From JBFELU01 sp041572755 (GTDB lineage Bacteria; Actinomycetota; Acidimicrobiia; Spongiisociales; UBA11373): DNA of 64,000 nucleotides. The notes below the pieces were generated by a model that was not told the origin of the DNA, did not search any database, and saw only the letters and a list, made by a program, of their open reading frames with translations. The stretch is from NCBI GenBank assembly GCA_041572755.1, contig JBFFRY010000012.1, positions 1-64,000 on the forward strand, in the 5' to 3' direction. The translations under genes were made by a program, and so were the position numbers. Below, piece after piece: positions 53,745-61,696 of this stretch (its first letter is position 1; every line of letters starts with the position of its first letter).

Positions 53745-55640
53745 TCACACGCCCGCGAACTGAGTCTCGTAGAGCCGGGCATACAGGCCGGGCCGTCCGG
53801 CCAGTTCTCGGTGGGTGCCCTGCTGCACCAGGCGGCCGTCGTCGAGCACCAGAATCCGATCGGCCGCCAGAATCGTCGAGAGGCGGTGGGCGATCACGAA
53901 CGACGTTCGACCCTCCATCACCCGCTCCAGTGCCTCCTGAATGAGCGCCTCGGAGTGGGCGTCGAGATGGGCGGTGGCCTCATCCAGGATCAGGATGCGG
54001 GGATCCTTCAGGATCACCCTGGCGATGGCGATTCGCTGCTTCTCTCCCCCCGAGAGGCGATAGCCCCGTTCCCCCACGATCGTGTCGTACCCGGCCGGCA
54101 GCGAGACCACGAAGTCGTGGATGTTGGCCGTCCGGCAGGCATCCTCCAGCGCTCCCTGGGCGGCGTCGGGCCGGGCGTACCTCAGATTGGCGGCGATCGT
54201 GTCGTGGAACAGGTAGGTCTCCTGGGTGACGACGCCGATGCCGGCCGCCAGGGTGGCCAGGGTGAGGTCCCGCACATCGCAACCGTCGATCGTGATGCGG
54301 CCGGACGTCACGTCGTAGAGCCGCGGGATCAGATAGGTGATCGTCGTCTTCCCGGCGCCGCTGGGTCCGACGAGGGCCACCAACTCCCCCGGCTCCACCG
54401 AGAACCCGAGATCCTGCAGCGCCATTGAGCGTCCCGCGGCGCGAACCGGGGCCTCTCCATCGGGAGGCCGATCGATCGGCGTGAACCACGAGAACCGCTT
54501 GACGTGGTCGAGCCCGGCGGGATCTGCCGCCCGGTAGTCGAATGAGACGTCCTCGAAGGACACGGCGCCCTGCAGGGGGTCGAGCGACACCGCCTCGGCA
54601 TGCTCGGCGATGTCGTGCGGCAGGTCCAGCACCTCGAACACCCGCTCGAACGAAACCAGCGACGTCGCCAGTTCGACTCGGGCGTTGGAGAGGGCGGTCA
54701 ACGGCCCGTACAGGCCGGCCAAATAGGCGGAGAGGGCCACGATCGTGCCGACCGACAGCGATCCCCGGATCACGAGCACCGCCCCGAGCCAGAACACCAG
54801 GGCGCTGCCCAGGGCGCTCACGACGCCCAGCGCCATGAAGAACCACCGCCCGATCAGCGCCCGGCGCACCCCGAGGTCGCGAACCTCGGAGGCCTGGGCG
54901 CCGAATCGCCGGTCTTCGTCCCGGGATCGGCCGAACAGCTTCACCAGGAGCGCACCACTGACGTTGAGGGTCTCATTGAGCGTCGAGTTCATGCGGGCGT
55001 TGGCATCCATCTGATCCCTCGTGACCCTCCGCAGCACCCGGCCGACCCGACGCGAGGGATAGATGAACAACGGGAGAATGGCGACGGCCGCCAGGGTCAG
55101 CCGCCACTCGAGGTTGAGCATGACCACCAGGGTCCCCACGACGCCGAAGGCGTTGGACAGGGTCGACACCAGGGTCCCGGTGATGGCCTGCTGGGCCCCC
55201 ACCACGTCGTTGTTGAGCCGGGACATCAACTCCCCCGGCTTCGTCGAGGTGAAGAACGCCAGCGACATCCGCTGCAGGTGGCCGTAGAGGCCGGTGCGGA
55301 GATCGAAGATGATGCCCTCACCGGACCGGGCCGAAGCCCAACGCTGAGCGACCCCGATGACGCCGTTCACGATGGGAACGGCGACCATCCCCAATCCGAG
55401 CCAGGTGACCCGGCCCAGATCCTCGTCGGGGATCGCCCGATCGATGAGGTCGCGCATGAGCAGGGGCGGGAGCAGCGACACCCCGCTGATGAGAACGATC
55501 GTGCCCAGGACGATCAGCAGCAACCGCCGGTAGGGGCGGGCGTAGCGGGTCACCCGAACCAGGAGCGCTCGGTCGATCGAGGGTCGGTCCTGCTCTTCGT
55601 CGTACTTGAGGTACGACCACCATCCGCCGCTGTGAAAGAT
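53745..55640 (-). CDS. ABC exporter (fused permease-ATPase), apparent AUC start
   Basis: A half-transporter with about six transmembrane helices (residues 50-340) and a C-terminal ATPase: Walker A GPSGAGKTT, signature LSGGEKQR, Walker B ILILDEATAHLD. An insertion of about 35 residues lies between the first NBD strand (SFDYRAADP) and MALQDLGFSVEPGE. From GTG 55553 it has 602 residues, but the codons upstream encode GGWWSYLKYDEEQDRPSIDR, a usual N terminus of this subgroup. That stretch has no ATG, GTG or TTG; the only candidate is ATC 55640, six bases after a perfect GGAGG. Substrate unknown; multidrug or lipid export is typical. Confidence 0.9.
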   Translation of the reverse strand: MFHSGGWWSYLKYDEEQDRPSIDRALLVRVTRYARPYRRLLLIVLGTIVLISGVSLLPPLLMRDLIDRAIPDEDLGRVTWLGLGMVAVPIVNGVIGVAQRWASARSGEGIIFDLRTGLYGHLQRMSLAFFTSTKPGELMSRLNNDVVGAQQAITGTLVSTLSNAFGVVGTLVVMLNLEWRLTLAAVAILPLFIYPSRRVGRVLRRVTRDQMDANARMNSTLNETLNVSGALLVKLFGRSRDEDRRFGAQASEVRDLGVRRALIGRWFFMALGVVSALGSALVFWLGAVLVIRGSLSVGTIVALSAYLAGLYGPLTALSNARVELATSLVSFERVFEVLDLPHDIAEHAEAVSLDPLQGAVSFEDVSFDYRAADPAGLDHVKRFSWFTPIDRPPDGEAPVRAAGRSMALQDLGFSVEPGELVALVGPSGAGKTTITYLIPRLYDVTSGRITIDGCDVRDLTLATLAAGIGVVTQETYLFHDTIAANLRYARPDAAQGALEDACRTANIHDFVVSLPAGYDTIVGERGYRLSGGEKQRIAIARVILKDPRILILDEATAHLDAHSEALIQEALERVMEGRTSFVIAHRLSTILAADRILVLDDGRLVQQGTHRELAGRPGLYARLYETQFAGV

Positions 55641-55646
55641 GCGTCA

Positions 55647-55651
55647 CCTCC
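55647..55651 (-). promoter_or_regulatory. Shine-Dalgarno that decides an AUC start
   Basis: GGAGG on the minus strand six bases before ATC 55640. An in-frame stop lies between them, so no longer frame is possible. Confidence 0.6.
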
Positions 55652-55682
55652 GGAGCGTCAGGTTATCTGCGGCCCCGAGGAA

Positions 55683-56375
55683 TCAGGTATCGGCGGGAGC
55701 CTGGATGACCGTCAAGACGGCGAGCGGAGCCGTCGACTCGGCGATGGCGAAGCACGACTCTTCACTGATACCCGTGCGACAGAACAGCTGATAGACATAA
55801 TCGCCGTCCACCCACGCCAGCTCCCGTCCGCCCCCGACGCCGAACGAGGAGATGTCGGTGGTCTCCTGCTCGCCCGAGGTCGCCAGGCCCACCCGCAGGA
55901 CGGCGAGCTGGGCCTCGGATCGGGGGGCCACGTACGGCTCTCCCGCCCACAGGCCGAACGCGGCGGAGGTGGCCGCGTCGAGCAGCGCCGTCTGCGGGTC
56001 GTACACCAATTGACTCGTCACGTGGGTGACCGCCTCCGGTGCCAGCTTGGGGAATTCGATGCCGGGAAGGGCGACCGCGATCTCGGATCGGCTCGCCTGG
56101 ACGTAGGCACTCACGCCGTCGCCTCGGCCCCAGACGTCCCGAATGAGGGCAGATCGACCCCCGCCTAGAGCGTCGAGCGCATCGTTCCACCACACGAGAT
56201 CGGAGATGCCCTTCAGGCCGAGTCCGGTGGACTCGGGAGTGGTCGTGGCCGCAATCTCCTCGGCATCCCCGTGCACGACCTGACGCGACAGCTCGCCGAT
56301 CCCATCGAGAGCGTTGTCGCAGCCGGAAACCAGCAGTGCGGTGAACAGTGCGATGGCAATGGAGGGTCGCGTCAC
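55683..56375 (-). CDS. Lipoprotein of unknown function
   Basis: A 230-residue exported protein from GTG 56375 (VTRPSIAIALFTALLVSGC with lipobox LVSGC at its end); the longer frame from ATG 56432 would add 19 non-signal residues in front of the signal peptide. The mature part has no recognised domain; two further cysteines occur near the C terminus (LFCRTGISEESCF) and could form a disulfide outside the cell. CATAAT at 56400-56405 is a possible -10. It lies divergent from the lipoate ligase-like gene. Confidence 0.78.
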   Translation of the reverse strand: MTRPSIAIALFTALLVSGCDNALDGIGELSRQVVHGDAEEIAATTTPESTGLGLKGISDLVWWNDALDALGGGRSALIRDVWGRGDGVSAYVQASRSEIAVALPGIEFPKLAPEAVTHVTSQLVYDPQTALLDAATSAAFGLWAGEPYVAPRSEAQLAVLRVGLATSGEQETTDISSFGVGGGRELAWVDGDYVYQLFCRTGISEESCFAIAESTAPLAVLTVIQAPADT

Positions 56376-56445
56376 GTTCCCGACCAGATCGACCCTTGGA
56401 TTATGGTCGTTGTGCCCGGTTTGGAGGTTCATCCCGCTTCGGGCC

Positions 56446-56451
56446 TAGCCT
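56446..56451 (+). promoter_or_regulatory. Putative -10 of lipoate ligase-like gene
   Basis: TAGCCT, seven bases before GTG 56459, no ribosome-binding site. Confidence 0.45.
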
Positions 56452-56458
56452 CGCTCCC

Positions 56459-57202
56459 GTGACCCGTCCCATCCGCCTTCTCACCGGCCGCGTCGCAGCG
56501 CCTCTCGACGGCGCCCTGTCGCGAGCGATCCTCGATCGGGTGGCCGCCGGCGAGCTCGGCGAGACGCTTCGCGTCTTCGTGCCCGAGCGCATGGTGGCGT
56601 TCGGTCGCCGCGACACCGTCGACCCCGGCTACGACGCGGCACGCCGGGCCGCCCTCGCCTCCGGTTTCGCCGCTGTCGAGCGGCTGGCCGGCGGTAAGGC
56701 CGCCGTCTTCCACGAAGCCACGCTCGCCTACGCCTGGGCCATCCCGGAACCTCGACCCCGCGAGACGATCCATGCGAGGTTCGAGATGATCTCCAGCATC
56801 GTCGTCGAGGCGTTGACGTCGCTCGGGATCGACGCCAGGGTCGGGGAGGTCCCCGGCGAGTACTGCCCCGGCTCGTACAGCGTCAACGCCCGAGATCGCA
56901 CGAAGATCATGGGAGTCGGTCAGCGCCTGGTGGCCGGCGCCGCCCATGTGGGGGGCGTCGTGGTGGTCGACCGGATCGATCTCACCAACCGGATCCTGGA
57001 ACCCGTCTACGCCGCCCTCGGGTACTCGTGGGATCCGGCGGCGACCGGTGCGATCGCCGCCGAGGTGCCGACGACGGTGCCCCAGGCTCAACGGGCTCTC
57101 ATCGACGCCTTCGCCTCCCGCTTCGAGCTGGAGGAGTCGCAGTTCGACTCGACGACGCTGCAGAGCGCCGAGGCCCTGCTGGCGGCCGAACCGATAACCT
57201 GA
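56459..57202 (+). CDS. Lipoate-protein ligase A family / lipoyl-octanoyl transferase
   Basis: A 247-residue BPL/LPL-fold protein from GTG 56459. It shows GGKAAVFHEATLAYAWAIPEP and the motif GEYCPGSYSVNARDRTKIMGVGQR, which contains the lysine that binds the acyl carboxyl and a cysteine in a position used by LipM-type octanoyltransferases. It would attach lipoyl or octanoyl groups to lipoyl domains, for example E2 at 11805. Whether it is a ligase or transferase is not decided. Confidence 0.85.
   Translation: MTRPIRLLTGRVAAPLDGALSRAILDRVAAGELGETLRVFVPERMVAFGRRDTVDPGYDAARRAALASGFAAVERLAGGKAAVFHEATLAYAWAIPEPRPRETIHARFEMISSIVVEALTSLGIDARVGEVPGEYCPGSYSVNARDRTKIMGVGQRLVAGAAHVGGVVVVDRIDLTNRILEPVYAALGYSWDPAATGAIAAEVPTTVPQAQRALIDAFASRFELEESQFDSTTLQSAEALLAAEPIT
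57195..57200 (+). promoter_or_regulatory. Putative -10 of aroQ, leaderless
   Basis: TAACCT, six bases before ATG 57207, overlapping the end of the preceding gene. Confidence 0.45.
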
Positions 57203-57206
57203 TCGC

Positions 57207-57632
57207 ATGCGGGCCCTCGTCCTCAACGGACCCAATCTCAATCTCCTCGGCATCCGGGACCCCAGCGTGTACGGCGACACCACCCTCGCCGAACTCGAGG
57301 AGCGCTGCCGGGCCTGGGGGCGTGAGCACGGGTGTCAGATCGACACCGCTCAGTCCAACCACGAGGGCGTCCTGATAGACCTGCTTCACGATGCGATCGG
57401 CCGCTACGACGCCATCGTGATCAACCCCGGAGCCCTCACGCACTACTCGTACGCGCTCCGCGACGCCATCGAGGCGATCGGTCTGCCCACCGCCGAGGTG
57501 CACATCAGCGACATCTCGGCCCGCGAGGAGTGGCGGGCCAGGTCGGTGATCAGCGACGTGTGCGCCGTGACCGTCGCCGGCGAGGGCGTCGACGGCTACC
57601 GGCAGGCGATCGTCGCGCTGACCGAGCGGTAA
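57207..57632 (+). CDS. aroQ: 3-dehydroquinate dehydratase, type II
   Basis: A 141-residue shikimate-pathway enzyme. Diagnostic parts are LNGPNLNLLGIRDPSVYG with the flexible-loop tyrosine, QSNHEGVLIDLLHDA, INPGALTHYSYALRDA and VHISDISAREEWRARSVIS. All catalytic positions of the type II family are in place. It converges with the aminotransferase gene after only four bases. Confidence 0.96.
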   Translation: MRALVLNGPNLNLLGIRDPSVYGDTTLAELEERCRAWGREHGCQIDTAQSNHEGVLIDLLHDAIGRYDAIVINPGALTHYSYALRDAIEAIGLPTAEVHISDISAREEWRARSVISDVCAVTVAGEGVDGYRQAIVALTER

Positions 57633-57636
57633 CCGG

Positions 57637-58830
57637 CTACCCGGCGGCCAACTCCTGGAGACGCTGCAGGCCGTCGGCGAGGTCGTCGTCCGACAGGGCG
57701 AAGGAGAAGCGCAGGTAGCCCGGTGCTCCAAACGCCTCCCCCGGCACGACGGCGATCTTGATCTCGTCGAGCAGCAGTGCGGCCAGCTCCATCGAGGTGC
57801 TCGCTTCCCTGCCGCGCAGGGGCCGGTTCAACAGTCCGTCGACGGCGGGGAAGGCGTAGAACGCCCCCTCCGGGTCGATGGCGGTGACACCCGGGGTCTC
57901 CTGCAGCATCGAGGTCATCGTGACCCGGCGGCGGTCGAAGGCGCGCCGCATCTCCTCGATCGGCTCCGCCGGACCGGTGAGCGCGGCCAGGGCGGCTCGC
58001 TGCGGCACGTTGGCGACGTTCGACGAGGCGTGCGACTGGAATCTCGTCACCGCCTTGGCGACCGGCTCGGGCCCGATCAGCCACCCGACCCGCCACCCGG
58101 TCATGGCAAACGTCTTCGACACCCCGTTGGCGATGACGGTTCGTTCCGCGGCGCCGGGCACCATCGCCACCGAGCTGAACCGGCCTTCCCCGTAGACGAG
58201 GTGGTCGTAGATGTCGTCGGAGAGCACCCAGACGTCGTTGTCCACCGCCCACCTGCCGATCTCTTCGACCTCGGCGGGGGTGTACACCGCCCCGCTCGGG
58301 TTCGAGGGGGACACGAAGATGAGCGCCTTCGTCTTCGGGGTCCTCGCCGCCTCGAGCTGGTCGACGGTGGCCCGGAAACCCGCCTCGACGTCGGTGGGGA
58401 TCACCTTCATGACCCCGCCGGCGAGAGCGATCGCCTCCGGGTAGGTGACCCAGTATGGGGCCGGCATGAGGACCTCGTCCCCGGGATCGAGCAGGGCGGC
58501 CAACCCGGCGAACACCGCCCCTTTGCCGCCGTTGGTGATCACCACCTGGGAGGGAGCGACGTCCAGGCCGGCGGTCTTCTTGGCCTCCGCCGCCACCGCC
58601 TCCCGCAGCTCGGGCAACCCGGCCGCCGGGGTGTACTTGTGGTTCGCCGGGTTCCGGCACGCCTCGACGGCGGCGGCGACGATGTGCTCGGGGGTGGGGA
58701 AGTCGGGCTCGCCGGCTCCGAATCCGATCACCGGCTCACCGGCGGCACGCAGCTCTTTGGCCCGTGCCGTGATGGCCAGGGTGGCCGACTCCTCGATGGC
58801 GGCAAGCCGCTGGGACACACCGGTCGGCAT
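57637..58830 (-). CDS. Class I aminotransferase, aspartate aminotransferase-like
   Basis: A 397-residue PLP enzyme from ATG 58830, preceded by an AGGGAGG site. The PLP lysine is in NGVSKTFAMTGWRVGW, with ASNVANVPQRAALAAL and the C-terminal YLRFSFALSDDDLADGL. The N-terminal VIGFGAGEPDFPTPEHI and the PSNPSGAVYT block are typical of the AspB-type subgroup, which transfers amino groups between aspartate and 2-oxoglutarate and often accepts prephenate. It is divergent from serC. Confidence 0.93.
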   Translation of the reverse strand: MPTGVSQRLAAIEESATLAITARAKELRAAGEPVIGFGAGEPDFPTPEHIVAAAVEACRNPANHKYTPAAGLPELREAVAAEAKKTAGLDVAPSQVVITNGGKGAVFAGLAALLDPGDEVLMPAPYWVTYPEAIALAGGVMKVIPTDVEAGFRATVDQLEAARTPKTKALIFVSPSNPSGAVYTPAEVEEIGRWAVDNDVWVLSDDIYDHLVYGEGRFSSVAMVPGAAERTVIANGVSKTFAMTGWRVGWLIGPEPVAKAVTRFQSHASSNVANVPQRAALAALTGPAEPIEEMRRAFDRRRVTMTSMLQETPGVTAIDPEGAFYAFPAVDGLLNRPLRGREASTSMELAALLLDEIKIAVVPGEAFGAPGYLRFSFALSDDDLADGLQRLQELAAG

Positions 58831-58860
58831 CTCGATTCCCTCCTTCGGGTCGGTGATCGA

Positions 58861-58866
58861 TAGGTT
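58861..58866 (+). promoter_or_regulatory. Putative -10 of serC, leaderless
   Basis: TAGGTT, six bases before ATG 58873, no ribosome-binding site. Confidence 0.5.
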
Positions 58867-58872
58867 ACGCCC

Positions 58873-59988
58873 ATGGAACCGTCGGCAATCCGACTCCCCG
58901 AGGATCTTCGTCCCGGCGACGGGCGTTTCGGTGCCGGTCCCTCGAAGATCCGCCCTGCCGCCTTCGACGCGCTGATGGCGGCGCCTCTCTACCTCGGGAC
59001 GAGTCATCGCCGCGAGCCGGTTCGCTCCGTGGTGCGGCGCATCCGGACCGGCCTCGCCACCCTGTTCGCACTCCCCGACGGATACGAGGTCGCCTTGGGC
59101 AACGGCGGCGCCACCGCCTTCTGGGATGCGGCGGTCTTCCGGTTGATCGAGCGGCGCAGCCAGCACTATGTGTTCGGTGTCTTCTCGGCGCGCTTCGCGC
59201 GATCGGTGGCCGCCGCGCCCATGCTCGAGGAGCCGGTCGTGGTCGAGGCGCCGGTCGGTTCCCGGCCGGAACCGTACGCCGACCCCGACGTCGACCTGTT
59301 CGCCCTCACCCACAACGAGACCTCCACCGGGGTCGTGATGCCGGTGCAGCGGCCCGCTGCCGATGGCCTGGTGGCCGTGGACGGGACCTCGGCCGCCGGA
59401 GCCATCGAGGTCGATCCCCGCGACTTCGATGCCTACTACTTCTCGCTCCAGAAGGCGTTCGGGTCTGAGGGAGGCCTGTGGGTGGCCCTGCTCTCGCCGG
59501 ATGCCCTCGAGCGGATCTCGGCCCTCGGTGAGCGGTGGGCTCCCCCGTTCCTCGATCTGGGGGTGGCGGTCGCCGAGTCGCGGCGCGATCAGACTCTCAA
59601 CACACCGTCGCTGACCACGCTGTTCCTGCTCGCCGATCAGGTCGACTGGCTCCTGGCTCGCGGCGGGATCGCAGAGACGGCCGCCCGCTGCCGCGGGGCC
59701 GCCGACGCCGTCTACCGATGGGCCGAGGAGTCCGACTACGCAACGCCGTTCGTGGGGGATCCGACTCACCGAAGCCCCACGGTGGCCACGGTCGACCTGG
59801 TGCCGGAGGTGCCGGTTTCGGCGGTCGCCGCCAGCCTGGGTGCCAACGGCATCGTCGACGTAGAGGGCTACCGCAAGCTCGGCCACAATCAGCTCCGCAT
59901 CGCCGTCTTCCCCAACGTCGAACCGGGCGACGTCGAGCGGCTGCTGGCGGCAATCGACTACATCGTTGCCGCCATCCACGCCGGGTAG
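58873..59988 (+). CDS. serC: Phosphoserine transaminase
   Basis: A 371-residue PLP enzyme of the actinobacterial SerC type. Key parts are GRFGAGPSKIRPAAF, GTSHRREPVRSVV, LGNGGATAFWDAA, LTHNETSTGV, VDGTSAAGA and the PLP lysine in FSLQKAFGSEGGLW. It converts 3-phosphohydroxypyruvate to phosphoserine. The gene stop (TAG) is also the start of the next promoter hexamer TAGCCT. Confidence 0.94.
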   Translation: MEPSAIRLPEDLRPGDGRFGAGPSKIRPAAFDALMAAPLYLGTSHRREPVRSVVRRIRTGLATLFALPDGYEVALGNGGATAFWDAAVFRLIERRSQHYVFGVFSARFARSVAAAPMLEEPVVVEAPVGSRPEPYADPDVDLFALTHNETSTGVVMPVQRPAADGLVAVDGTSAAGAIEVDPRDFDAYYFSLQKAFGSEGGLWVALLSPDALERISALGERWAPPFLDLGVAVAESRRDQTLNTPSLTTLFLLADQVDWLLARGGIAETAARCRGAADAVYRWAEESDYATPFVGDPTHRSPTVATVDLVPEVPVSAVAASLGANGIVDVEGYRKLGHNQLRIAVFPNVEPGDVERLLAAIDYIVAAIHAG

Positions 59989-59991
59989 CCT
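59986..59991 (+). promoter_or_regulatory. Putative -10 of glycolipid-binding gene
   Basis: TAGCCT, six bases before ATG 59998; the first three bases are the serC stop codon. Confidence 0.45.
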
Positions 59992-59997
59992 GCCGGC

Positions 59998-60543
59998 ATG
60001 CCATCGGCGCTGTGGACCGGCCCCGGGGGCTCTGTCGAGCGGGGCAACCTCGAACCCACCGGCGACGGTGGCCACCGCCTCTCCGGCACCGTGCTGCTCC
60101 CGGTCGAGGGGGACCCCACGGAGATCCGCTACAGCATCGTCGTCGACGACGCATGGCGGACCAGGGTGGTGGGGATTCGGGTCGAAGGGACCCGGCGCCG
60201 CGATGCGGTCGCCCTTCAAGGCGACGGGGAGGGCCGCTGGAAGGCGGGCGAGACCGGGATCGGGCTCATCGAGGGATGCATCGACGTCGACCTGGAGTTC
60301 ACACCCGCCGCCAGCATCATCGCCATCCACCGGCTCGACCCGGAGCTCGGGGAGCAGGCGGACACGGAGGCGGCCTGGATTCGGTTTCCGGGGCGGGACA
60401 TCGGCCGTGTCGTGCAGCGCTACGAACGCATCGACGACCTGGTCTATCTCCACCGCGCCGGGGAGTTCGAGGCGGTCGTCGAGCTTCGAGAGGACGGCCT
60501 GATCCGGGCCTACGGCGACCTGTGGAGGGAAGCCGGAGCATGA
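59998..60543 (+). CDS. Putative glycolipid-binding domain protein
   Basis: A 181-residue protein of the DUF1089/putative glycolipid-binding family. It shows the family's ordered strands: RYSIVVDDAWRTRVVGIRVEG, GEGRWKAGETGIGLIEGCIDVDLEFTPAASIIAIHRL, and YERIDDLVYLHRAGEFEAVVELREDGLI. No signal peptide; its ligand in bacteria is not established. The stop overlaps the next ATG (ATGA), pairing it with the YhhN membrane protein. Confidence 0.82.
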   Translation: MPSALWTGPGGSVERGNLEPTGDGGHRLSGTVLLPVEGDPTEIRYSIVVDDAWRTRVVGIRVEGTRRRDAVALQGDGEGRWKAGETGIGLIEGCIDVDLEFTPAASIIAIHRLDPELGEQADTEAAWIRFPGRDIGRVVQRYERIDDLVYLHRAGEFEAVVELREDGLIRAYGDLWREAGA

Positions 60544-61172
60544 CCTTCGTGCTGGTGGTGCTCACCGTCTGTTCGGTGGCCGCCCTGCTGAGCGCCGAGC
60601 GGCGCGCCGCGAGTTGGCGCCTTCCCGTCAAGGCCCTGGCCTCCACCGGCTTCATCGCAACGGCGCTCGCCGCCGGCGCCACCGACTCCGGGTACGGGCG
60701 GTGGGTGCTGGTTGCGCTGTGCCTGGGTTGGGTTGGCGATTTCGCCCTGGTCCCCCCGGGCCGTGGATGGTTCCTCACCGGTCTGGTGGCGTTCTTGCTG
60801 TCCCACATCGCCTACATCGTGGCGTTCGCCGCAGCCGGCATCGATGCAACCTGGATCCCGGCGGCCACCGTGGGGCTCGGTGCGGCGGCAGTGCTGGTGG
60901 GGCGTTGGCTCCGGCCCCACCTGCCCGCCCCGATGCGGGTCCCGGTGGTCGCCTACATCGTCGTGATCAGCGCCATGTTGGGTGCCGCCGTCGGCGCCGC
61001 CTTCGGGCGCACCCCATGGCCGGCGCTCCCGGCGGCCGGGGCGTTCTACCTCTCGGACCTGGCGGTGGCCCGGCAGCGGTTCGTGGCTCCCGGGTTCGTC
61101 AATCGAGCCTGGGGCCTGCCGCTGTACTACGGAGCCCAGATCCTCTTTGCCCTGTCGACCGGCATGGTGTGA
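60540..61172 (+). CDS. YhhN-family membrane protein, lysoplasmalogenase-like
   Basis: A 210-residue membrane protein with about eight hydrophobic segments. YhhN hallmarks are the KALASTGF region, CLGWVGDFALVPPG with the conserved aspartate, LSHIAYIVAF with the histidine, and FYLSDLAVARQRF near the C terminus. Mammalian relatives (TMEM86) hydrolyse the vinyl ether bond of lysoplasmalogens; bacterial activity is inferred. Coupled to the glycolipid-binding gene, suggesting a lipid-related job. Confidence 0.87.
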   Translation: MTFVLVVLTVCSVAALLSAERRAASWRLPVKALASTGFIATALAAGATDSGYGRWVLVALCLGWVGDFALVPPGRGWFLTGLVAFLLSHIAYIVAFAAAGIDATWIPAATVGLGAAAVLVGRWLRPHLPAPMRVPVVAYIVVISAMLGAAVGAAFGRTPWPALPAAGAFYLSDLAVARQRFVAPGFVNRAWGLPLYYGAQILFALSTGMV

Positions 61173-61177
61173 AGCGG

Positions 61178-61183
61178 TAGCGT
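61178..61183 (+). promoter_or_regulatory. Putative -10 of SixA-like gene
   Basis: TAGCGT. It is six bases before GTG 61190 and three before GTG 61187, which favours 61190 as the true start. Confidence 0.4.
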
Positions 61184-61186
61184 CTG

Positions 61187-61696
61187 GTGGTGCCCGAGAT
61201 CGTCCTTCTCCGCCACGGCAAATCAGACTGGGATGCCGACTTCGGTTTCGACTCGGAGCGGCCGCTGAACCGCCGCGGGGTGGAGGCCGCCCAGACCATG
61301 GGGCGGGTCCTCTCGGGCGCCATGCGGCCCCCTGACCTGGTCCTGGCCTCGCCGGCGACGCGGGCCCTCACCACCGCGCAGCTCGCGGCCGAGGCCGGAG
61401 AGTGGGAGGCGCCGATCGAGATCGTCGATGCCCTCTACGGCGGGGGTCCCGAGGCGGTCGTGTACGCCCTCCACGGCGTCCCGGCGGAGGTCCGCAGGGT
61501 GGTGCTGGTCGGCCACGAGCCGACCTGGTCGGAGACCACCTCGATGCTGGTCGGCGGCGGTGCCCATCGGGTGCCGACCGGAGCGGCGGCCGGTCTGGAG
61601 TCCCTCGTGCCGTGGCCGCGAGTCGGGCCCGGCACATGCCGACTGCTGTGGCTGCTGCCGCCGCGGCTGTTCACCGACGGCCTCCTCGACGTGTGA
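61187..61696 (+). CDS. SixA-like histidine phosphatase
   Basis: A 168-169-residue protein of the histidine phosphatase superfamily. The RHG motif is LLRHGKSDWD and the second catalytic histidine is in VVLVGHEPTWSE; RALTTAQLAAE supplies another phosphate-binding arginine. The short length and LLRHGKSDWD resemble SixA, which removes phosphate from phosphohistidine proteins. The start is GTG 61187 or 61190. The stop overlaps the MFS start (GTGA). Confidence 0.88.
   Translation: MVPEIVLLRHGKSDWDADFGFDSERPLNRRGVEAAQTMGRVLSGAMRPPDLVLASPATRALTTAQLAAEAGEWEAPIEIVDALYGGGPEAVVYALHGVPAEVRRVVLVGHEPTWSETTSMLVGGGAHRVPTGAAAGLESLVPWPRVGPGTCRLLWLLPPRLFTDGLLDV

Noticed and set aside
58831..60453. Aminotransferase frame open for a further 541 codons upstream
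   Set aside because: Antisense to serC and the glycolipid-binding gene; a good ribosome-binding site precedes ATG 58830.
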